64,000 nt of DNA from Microbispora hainanensis (GTDB taxonomy: Bacteria > Actinomycetota > Actinomycetes > Streptosporangiales > Streptosporangiaceae). Below, piece by piece: positions 58,259-64,000 of the stretch; position 1 is the stretch's first letter; each line of letters opens with the position of its first letter. The position numbers and the translations under genes are program-made. A model generated the notes under the pieces. The model saw only the letters and a program-made list of their open reading frames with translations. It made no database searches and was not told the DNA's origin. Where the stretch lies: positions 1,302,001 to 1,366,000 of the forward strand of contig NZ_CP108086.1 of the NCBI RefSeq assembly GCF_036186745.1, written 5' to 3'.

Positions 58259-59548
58259 TTACTCCGACTTCGCCGTTTCCGTGATGGCCTGCGCCACCTG
58301 CTCCGGCGTCTTGGTGCCGGCGATCAGCTCGGCCACGGAGTCGTTGACCTCCTGGCCGACGGCCGGCGGGAACGCCTGGTCGAGGTAGAGCTGGAAGCCG
58401 GTGGCGGTGGCGAGGTTCTTGGCGACCACGCTGAGGTTCGGGTCGGTGACCGCGTCCTCCTCGCCCTTCAGCACCGGGAGCAAGCCGCCGGTCGCGACGG
58501 CCTTGCGGTGCTCGGTGCTCTCGGTGAGGAACTTCAGGAACTCGACCGCCTCCGCCGGAGCGTCGGCACCGATCGCGAAGCCGCCGCCGCCGCCGAACGC
58601 GTCGGTGACCGCGCCCTGGCCGCCCTCGACCGCCGGGAAGGGGAAGAAGCCGAGGTCGTCGCCCAGGCCCTTGCCGGCGTCGTTCTGGACCGCGGGCGCC
58701 CACTGGCCCATCAGCTCCATCGCGGCCTTGCCGTCGCCCATGGTCGCGGCCTGACCGCCCGGGTCGCCGTACGTCGCGCCGAGGTAGCCCTTCTGGAACG
58801 GCTGGAGGTCGGCCAGTTCCTTGAGCTTCTGCCCCGCCTGCACGAACGCCGGACCCGTGAAGTCCTTGCTGTCACCGGCCTGCTTGAGGGCGTCGAGGCC
58901 GCCGATCCGCATGGCGAGGTAGGCCCAGTAGTAGTGACCCGGCCACTTGTCCTTGCCGGCGAGCGCGATCGGGGTGATCCCGGCCGACTTCAGCTTCTTG
59001 ACGTCCTCGAGGAGCTGCGACCAGGTCGCCGGAGGCTCGGCGATCCCGGCCTTCTTGAAGAGCGCCTTGTTGTACCAGAAGCCCACCATGCCGATGTCGT
59101 CGGGGATGGCGTAGGTCTTGCCCTCGACCTGGTAGGCCGACAGCGCGGCGTCCGTGAAGGTGCCGAGCCAGTCACCTGCCTCGGTGCTCAGGTCCCTCAC
59201 CAGGCCCGCGTCGACCTGCTGGGCGAGCACGCCGCCACCCCAGGTCTGGAAGATGTCCGGCGCCTTGCCCGACTGCGTGAGCGTCGTCAGCTTCGCCTTG
59301 AACGCCTCGTTCTCGTAGGGAACGCTCTTGATGGTGATGTTCGGGTGCGAGGCCTGGAAGTCCTTGATCGCCTGAGCGCCGTAGCTCTTCAGGGGATCCG
59401 TGGTCCAGATGTTCCAAAACTCGACGGTCACCTTGCCGCCGGCCGAGCTCTTGCCCTCTCCGGCGGCGTCATCCCCCGAACTACCACATCCCCCGAGGAC
59501 CAGTGCCGACGCCGCCAGGAGCGCCGCACCTCGCCGACTCAACTTCAC
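58259..59548 (-). CDS. Sugar-binding lipoprotein of the ABC transporter
   Basis: 429 residues. The lipobox LVLGGC follows the signal peptide, so the Cys near residue 21 is lipidated. CUT1 binding-protein features are VTVEFWNIWTTDPL at the start, FKAKLTTLTQSGKAPDIFQTWGGG, WPGHYYWAYLAMRIGG and MGDGKAAMELMGQWAP. The ligand is probably a xylan- or similar oligosaccharide, judged from the GAAACTTTC site upstream. It is the first gene of the three-gene importer. Confidence 0.93.
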   Translation of the reverse strand: MKLSRRGAALLAASALVLGGCGSSGDDAAGEGKSSAGGKVTVEFWNIWTTDPLKSYGAQAIKDFQASHPNITIKSVPYENEAFKAKLTTLTQSGKAPDIFQTWGGGVLAQQVDAGLVRDLSTEAGDWLGTFTDAALSAYQVEGKTYAIPDDIGMVGFWYNKALFKKAGIAEPPATWSQLLEDVKKLKSAGITPIALAGKDKWPGHYYWAYLAMRIGGLDALKQAGDSKDFTGPAFVQAGQKLKELADLQPFQKGYLGATYGDPGGQAATMGDGKAAMELMGQWAPAVQNDAGKGLGDDLGFFPFPAVEGGQGAVTDAFGGGGGFAIGADAPAEAVEFLKFLTESTEHRKAVATGGLLPVLKGEEDAVTDPNLSVVAKNLATATGFQLYLDQAFPPAVGQEVNDSVAELIAGTKTPEQVAQAITETAKSE

Positions 59549-59572
59549 GGTGGTTTCCCTTCTGGATTCCGA

Positions 59573-59585
59573 CCGAAACTTTCGG
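59573..59585. promoter_or_regulatory. CGAAACTTTCG operator upstream of the sugar ABC operon
   Basis: CCGAAACTTTCGG is a perfect 13-bp palindrome 25 bp before the binding-protein start. Its core GAAACTTTC equals the site before the LPMO gene. A CGAAA-N-TTTCG motif is described for xylan and xylobiose genes of actinomycetes. Confidence 0.65.
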
Positions 59586-59909
59586 CAGTCGCCCGATAGT
59601 TTCTGCGATGGGGCAGACGTTACAGCGGGGTTAGGTACATATCAACGGCTGTTGTGCACCTGTTACGCACGGTCGGGAGCGAACGAAAGTACGGCCGATC
59701 GACGCAGCTCAAAAGGGATGAATAGGGATCAACCAGGCGGCATTTACGGACAGCCGGAACCCGTCGACCGTCCTGCTCGTACGCGGGACGCGTGAGAACC
59801 GTGGTAGGGAAACGTCACCATGCCACGAAACGTAAATCGCATGCAAGGGGTCGAACGCCGCGCATGCCGAAGAACCCGGACGTCCCCGGGTGAGGAGCCG
59901 GCGAAAGCG
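59586..59909. other. Intergenic region between the sugar ABC operon and cvnD
   Basis: About 320 bp upstream of the importer and downstream of cvnD. It contains the importer promoter; no further gene is supported. Confidence 0.35.
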
Positions 59910-60509
59910 TCAGCGGGCGGCGGCGGTCGGCCGCTTGCCGTACGCGTGCTTGACGAGCTCGATCAGGACTTCCTTGCCCGATTCCCGCTTGCGCGCGTCG
60001 CACAGCATGATCGGCACGTCCTGGCTGAGGTTGAGCGCGAGCTTGACCTCGTCCAGCTCGAAGACCGGAGCGCCCTCGAAACAGTTGACCGCGACGACGA
60101 ACGGCGTGCCGCGGCGCTCGAAGTAGTCCACTGAGGGGAAGCAGTCGGCGAGCCTGCGGGTGTCGGCCAGCACGACCGCGCCGAGCGCCCCCCGGGCGAG
60201 CTCGTCCCAGACGAACCAGAACCGCTCCTGGCCGGGGGTGCCGAAGAGATAGAGGACGAAGTCCTGCCCGATGCTGATGCGGCCGAAGTCCATGGCGACC
60301 GTCGTGGTCGCCTTCGCCTCGACCCCGGACAGGTCGTCCACTCCGACGCTGCGGTCGGTCAGCGTCTCCTCCGTGCGCAGCGGCCGGATCTCCGACACCG
60401 CGCCGACCATCGTGGTCTTGCCCACCCCGAAGCCGCCGGCGATCAGCAGTTTGATCGCCGTGGGCATCTTCGGCGGGGTCGTCCCGGAATCAGAGCGCGC
60501 GAAGGCCAT
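59910..60509 (-). CDS. cvnD: Conservon small GTPase-like protein (CvnD)
   Basis: 199 residues, Ras-like ATP/GTP-binding protein. P loop IAGGFGVGKTTMVGAV near residue 23, switch Thr in LTDRSVGVDD, G3 region YLFGTPGQERFWFVWDEL, and VVAVNCFEG as the base-recognition segment. It is the fourth gene of the conservon; its start overlaps the DUF742 gene by 20 bp. Conservon proteins form a membrane-linked complex resembling eukaryotic G-protein signalling. Confidence 0.93.
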   Translation of the reverse strand: MAFARSDSGTTPPKMPTAIKLLIAGGFGVGKTTMVGAVSEIRPLRTEETLTDRSVGVDDLSGVEAKATTTVAMDFGRISIGQDFVLYLFGTPGQERFWFVWDELARGALGAVVLADTRRLADCFPSVDYFERRGTPFVVAVNCFEGAPVFELDEVKLALNLSQDVPIMLCDARKRESGKEVLIELVKHAYGKRPTAAAR

Positions 60510-60864
60510 CGAGCACCGCCTTGTACATCCGCTCGTCGAGCACGTCCATCTCCGGTTGGGGTTGCTGCACGGCCACGTAGCCCCGGTCGAACAGGTCGCC
60601 GAGGAGGACCCGGACGATCCCGGCCGGCAGGTCGAGATGGGCCGCGATCTCCGCGACCGACAGCGGCCTGCGGCACAGCCGCACGATCGCCTGGTGCTCG
60701 GGGTCCAGCCCGATCTCGGTCCCCGTGGTGGGACGGACCGTCACCGCGAGCGAGATGAGGTCGAAGCGGTCCTGCGCCTCCGTACGGCCCCGCGCGATCA
60801 CGTACGGCCGGATGGTCGGCGCGTCGAGTAAACGGTCCTCGTCCGGGCTCCACTCGGAGTTCAC
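60490..60864 (-). CDS. cvnC: Conservon DUF742 protein (CvnC)
   Basis: 124 residues. The DUF742 domain has a winged-helix-like centre (PLSVAEIAAHLDLPAGIVRVLLGDLFDRGYV) and ends MYKAVLDGLRAL. It is the third gene of the conservon and overlaps both neighbours (4 bp with cvnB, 20 bp with cvnD). Confidence 0.93.
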   Translation of the reverse strand: MNSEWSPDEDRLLDAPTIRPYVIARGRTEAQDRFDLISLAVTVRPTTGTEIGLDPEHQAIVRLCRRPLSVAEIAAHLDLPAGIVRVLLGDLFDRGYVAVQQPQPEMDVLDERMYKAVLDGLRAL

Positions 60865-61295
60865 AGGCGGACCTCTCTCCCCGTCGTCCGGTCGATCGTC
60901 GTCCGCGCGGGCGAGGTGAGGTACTGCCCGACGCGCGCGACGAGCATCGCCATCTCGTACGCGACCAGGCCGACGTCGGCGTCACCCGAGCAGAGCACGG
61001 CCAGGCAGGCGCCCTGGCCCGCCACGGTCACGAGCAGGTAGGCCGACTTCATCTCGACGATGGTCTGCCGTACGGATCCGCCCTGGAAGCGCTCGCCGAC
61101 GCCGCGCGCCAGGCTCTGCAGCCCGGAGGCGACGGCCGACAGGTGCTCGGCGTCCTCCGTGCGAAGCCCCTGCGAGCCGGCCAGCAGCAGCCCGTCGGTG
61201 GACAGCACGATGCCGTGCTCGACCTCGCGGACCCGTGCTACAAGATCGTCCAGCAGCCACGCGAGGTCCGCGGAGGCCCCGGTCTTCTGCGTCAC
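60861..61295 (-). CDS. cvnB: Conservon roadblock/LC7 protein (CvnB)
   Basis: 144 residues. The roadblock fold includes LVARVREVEHGIVLSTDGLLLAGSQGL and SAYLLVTVAGQGACLAVL. Such proteins act as GTPase-activating or scaffold partners for CvnD. It overlaps cvnA by 4 bp. Confidence 0.93.
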   Translation of the reverse strand: MTQKTGASADLAWLLDDLVARVREVEHGIVLSTDGLLLAGSQGLRTEDAEHLSAVASGLQSLARGVGERFQGGSVRQTIVEMKSAYLLVTVAGQGACLAVLCSGDADVGLVAYEMAMLVARVGQYLTSPARTTIDRTTGREVRL

Positions 61296-63601
61296 AGGTT
61301 GTCCTCCTCGTCACCCAGCAGCTTCGCGGCCTCGGATCTGCCGCGCCTCGTTCCCGACTGGAACGAGCCCATGATCTTACGGATGTCCTCCGGCGAGCGA
61401 TCTTCCTCGTCGTCCGCCTCGTCGCCGTTCCTCGACTCCTCGGCGAGCGCGGGGGCGAGGTTGGCCTGCGGCACCCGGAAGGGCAGGCCCGATGGGGTGA
61501 ACCCGGCCGAGGGCGCGGGCCTGTCGGGATCCGGATCGGCGTCGCCGGGCGGTGGTGGGACGCTCTGCAGAGGCCTGGGCGGCTCGGGAGCCCTCGGCAC
61601 GGGAACCACCTCCTGAACTGGTGCGGAGACCGCCTCGGGCGCGCCGACAAGCGCGATCTTCCGGGAGCCGGTCCCGCGGCGCGGGAGGCCGGACTCGGTC
61701 TCCTCCTCGGGCAGGTCCTCCCCGCCCTCGATGACGAGGTCCCGCGGCAGCAGCACGACCGCGGTCGTGCCGCCGTAAGGCGACGCCTTGAGCGAGACCT
61801 TGATCCCGTGCCGCTCGGCCAGGCGGCTGACGACATACAGGCCGAGCCGGGCGGTGCTCGAGAGGTTGAACTCGGGCGGGTCGGCGATCCGCTGGTTGGT
61901 CGCTTCGAGGTCCTCGGCGCTCATCCCGAGGCCGCGGTCCTCGATCTCGATCGCGTAGCCGCTGGCCACCACCTGGCCGCCCACCTGCACCATCGTGTAC
62001 GGCGGGGAGAACGACACGGCGTTCTCGATCAGCTCGGCGAGCAGGTGGATGACGTCGCCGACCGCGCGTCCGAGGAGCGCGGTCTCTCCCATCGGCATCA
62101 CGGTGACGCGGGTGTAGTCCTCGACCTCGGCCAGCGCGCCGCGTACGACGTCGACCATAGGCACCGAGCGCCGCCAGGCGCGGGCGGGAGACGCCCCGGA
62201 CAGGACGATGAGGTTCTCCGCGTTGCGCCGCATGCGGGTGGCGAGGTGGTCGATGCGGAACAGGTCCTTCAGCTCGGCCGGGTCCGACTCGCGCCGCTCC
62301 ATCACGTCGAGCAGGGTGAGCTGGCGGTGCACCAGCGACTGCGTACGACGGGCGAGGCTGAGCAGGATGTCGCGGATGCTCTGCCGGAGCTGGGCCTCCT
62401 CGACGGCGGTGCGGATGGCCGTCTCCTGCACCGTGTTGAACGCCGCGCCCACCTGGCCGATGACGTCGGGCCCGAATTCGAGCGGCGGCGCCTCGGCCTT
62501 GACGTCGACCTTCTCGCCCTGGGCGAGGCGGGCGACCACTCCGGGCAGCCGTTCGTTGGCCAGTTCGAGCGCGGCCTCGCGCAGCTTCTCGAGCTGGCGC
62601 ACCAGGGCGCGGGCCGTGGTGATGGACAGGATGATCGACGCGATGACCGCCACGAGGCCGAGCACACCGGCCAGCACCAGCCGGGTGATGACGCCGACGG
62701 CGACGGGCGTCGCCCGATCGACCATCGTCTCGCCCGCGCCGCTGACGACGTCGTGCAACTGGTTCAGGGCGGCCGAGGACGCGGACTGCCACTGCTCCCC
62801 GCCGACGGGCGCGCGCAGACCGGGCCGGCCCTGCTGCGCGACCAGATCCTCCAGGCTGTGGAGCTGGCTGAGCGCGGCGCTCTTCTGCAGACGCTGGTAG
62901 ACGTCGGGAAGCGGCTCCTCCAGGTCGGACTTCGCCAGGTCCATCACGTTGCGCTCGGCGCCGACGAGCTGGGTGAACTGGGCGACCTCCGCCTGGCCGA
63001 ACCTGCCCGCCGCGATGACGCCGGTCAAAAGTGCATCTTCGCGCGATATAAGTTCTCGTGCCCAGTTCAGGCTGATAAGTGTCCGCGTGTCTTTCGCGAG
63101 CTGGTCGTCGTCCAGCGTGGCGAGCGAATAGTAGGTCTGGAAAAGAGAGTCGATGGGGCCGTTGTAGGCGCTGATGGCCTTGCCGCGGTCCACCTGGCGC
63201 GCGTCCACCGCGTGCCGCACCGAACGGAGCTGGTCGAGCTGCCGGAACGTGCGGTCGATCCTTTTCCGCAGCTCGTCGGTCGCCGCGAACCGGAGGGTGT
63301 CGCTGCTCGCCAGCCTGCGGAACTCACCGGCCGCGGCGTCCGTACGGGAGCGCTGGGCGGAGAGGTCGGCGGACGAGACCAGCACCGGGCTCACCAGGCG
63401 GGATACCGTCAGGCGCCGCTCCTTCTGCAGCTCCACCAGCAGCGACTCGCTCGGCTGAGCGACGTTGCTGTTGTAGACCGCCACCCACGCGAGGTTGAGA
63501 CCGTCCCGCACGGTCACCCAGGCGGCGAAGATCCACAGTGCCGCAAGCGACACGAGCAGGGCCGTGACTTTGGTCCGCACGCGCGAGTTGCGGAAGCGCA
63601 T
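61292..63601 (-). CDS. cvnA: Conservon sensor histidine kinase-like protein (CvnA)
   Basis: 769 residues. A first membrane helix (VTALLVSLAALWIFAAWVTV) is followed by a nitrate/nitrite-sensor-like helical extracellular domain (about 40-300), a second helix (LVLAGVLGLVAVIASIILSIT), and HAMP. The HATPase region has LIENAVSFSPPYTM as the N box and IEDRGLGMSAEDLE as the G box. A typical HisKA phospho-acceptor His is not evident, as in other CvnA proteins. The C-terminus is Pro-rich and disordered. The ATG at 63601 follows GGTGGG; an in-frame TTG lies 12 bp upstream. It heads the cvnABCD operon. Confidence 0.92.
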   Translation of the reverse strand: MRFRNSRVRTKVTALLVSLAALWIFAAWVTVRDGLNLAWVAVYNSNVAQPSESLLVELQKERRLTVSRLVSPVLVSSADLSAQRSRTDAAAGEFRRLASSDTLRFAATDELRKRIDRTFRQLDQLRSVRHAVDARQVDRGKAISAYNGPIDSLFQTYYSLATLDDDQLAKDTRTLISLNWARELISREDALLTGVIAAGRFGQAEVAQFTQLVGAERNVMDLAKSDLEEPLPDVYQRLQKSAALSQLHSLEDLVAQQGRPGLRAPVGGEQWQSASSAALNQLHDVVSGAGETMVDRATPVAVGVITRLVLAGVLGLVAVIASIILSITTARALVRQLEKLREAALELANERLPGVVARLAQGEKVDVKAEAPPLEFGPDVIGQVGAAFNTVQETAIRTAVEEAQLRQSIRDILLSLARRTQSLVHRQLTLLDVMERRESDPAELKDLFRIDHLATRMRRNAENLIVLSGASPARAWRRSVPMVDVVRGALAEVEDYTRVTVMPMGETALLGRAVGDVIHLLAELIENAVSFSPPYTMVQVGGQVVASGYAIEIEDRGLGMSAEDLEATNQRIADPPEFNLSSTARLGLYVVSRLAERHGIKVSLKASPYGGTTAVVLLPRDLVIEGGEDLPEEETESGLPRRGTGSRKIALVGAPEAVSAPVQEVVPVPRAPEPPRPLQSVPPPPGDADPDPDRPAPSAGFTPSGLPFRVPQANLAPALAEESRNGDEADDEEDRSPEDIRKIMGSFQSGTRRGRSEAAKLLGDEEDNL

Positions 63602-63822
63602 AACACCCACCAAGCGACATATGAAAAGCCGTCATAGCGCGTTTCCCGGCGATTAACCAGAAGCTCATCGCTAGGGCGGCGGACATCGCCCAACATTTAC
63701 AGCCGCGCCACGCCCCGCCACCTTAGCAATGGACAGAAAATCGCTCAAGGCCGCATTATGTACGCCATTTGGGGCAAATGTACGAATGTATGCCTATATA
63801 GCGTGATCAAGCGACCCGATGA
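63602..63822. promoter_or_regulatory. Promoter region of cvnABCD
   Basis: 220 bp, notably AT-richer than the genes (for example 63750-63800). No clear consensus pair or operator was found. Confidence 0.4.
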
Positions 63823-64000
63823 TCATACTTGACGGTGCCTGTCCACAACAAGTCCACTGGACTGTGCGAGGTGCAGGGCCGCGAGGATCGCGGCTCTGAC
63901 CACCGCCGCCGGCAGGTAGAGATCCTTATCGTGCCACAACGGCGGGTCGTCGGCCTCGCCCGCCCGGAGCAGGTAGTCGTATCCCCTGGCGGCCGCCTCC
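63823..64000 (-). CDS. C-terminal part of an unidentified protein (5' end outside window)
   Basis: The last 58 codons of a minus-strand gene that continues past the window. It reads ARGYDYLLRAGEADDPPLWH, then DKDLYLPAAVVRAAILAALH, and ends DRHRQV. The composition and hydrophobic helix end are protein-like, but I do not recognise the family. It lies upstream of cvnA in the same direction. Confidence 0.6.
   Translation of the reverse strand, partial: EAAARGYDYLLRAGEADDPPLWHDKDLYLPAAVVRAAILAALHLAQSSGLVVDRHRQV

Overview
The window is high-GC actinomycete chromosome, most likely from a filamentous, sporulating member of the Streptosporangiales or Streptomycetales. The support is a cvnABCD conservon, an Lsr2-type nucleoid protein, an F420-type LLM oxidoreductase, secreted CAZymes with Pro/Thr linkers, and frequent GTG starts. 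No ribosomal or marker gene allows a finer call.

The left 15.5 kb looks like an integrated defence island. It ends at 15544 in a 3' fragment of a tRNA-Arg(CCU) gene, the usual scar of integration into a tRNA. Inside are a UvrD-type helicase fused to an Fe-S PD-(D/E)XK nuclease (its start lies outside the window); a converging two-gene unit of an Fe-S RecB-like nuclease and an SF1 Upf1/Dna2-like helicase; and an IetAS-like pair (AAA+ ATPase plus subtilisin-like protease). The IetAS pair is wrecked by mobile DNA. One IS3-family copy sits in ietA (TSD gat) and another, in the opposite orientation, in ietS (TSD gac). The ietS copy is itself split by an IS1634-like element that made a 56-bp target duplication. 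Removing the elements restores both reading frames exactly. The nuclease and helicase of the converging unit each carry an apparent frameshift, so no cargo gene fully visible here is intact.

From 15.7 to 20.2 kb lie a GNAT enzyme, a possible ADP-ribosyltransferase-like protein, an RtcB-PrfH ribosome-repair pair, and lgt. From 20.3 to 30 kb come a secreted GH62 arabinofuranosidase with LacI-type operators, a methyltransferase and an AraC regulator that are both truncated at a shared junction, a GlxA-type regulator divergent from an MBL-fold hydrolase, an orphan LuxR response regulator, a secreted Pro/Thr-rich protein, a MATE exporter behind a Fur-family-like palindrome, and a small secreted Cys protein.

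From 30 to 45 kb come a membrane VWA protein coupled to a membrane-anchored substrate-binding protein, an LLM oxidoreductase, an Lsr2 paralogue, a nucleoside deaminase, a broken Fpg/Nei glycosylase, a spore-photoproduct-lyase-family radical SAM protein, a TetR/methyltransferase divergon with two operator palindromes, two HAD phosphatases, a lipoprotein, a Gfo/Idh/MocA oxidoreductase and an Ohr peroxidase.

From 45 to 64 kb come an AA10 LPMO, a histidine kinase whose sensor half is replaced by tandem repeats, an ArsR-CDF zinc operon with a visible promoter and operator, a GT9-like glycosyltransferase, a DUF6220-like/multicopper oxidase pair, a secreted SH3 protein, a GNAT with repeat inserts, a sugar ABC importer (binding protein plus two permeases, no ATPase), the cvnABCD conservon and the tail of an unidentified gene. 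Short tandem repeats are unusually common between and inside genes throughout the right 40 kb. Five separate genes carry apparent single-base frameshifts, so either local decay or residual sequencing error has to be considered.
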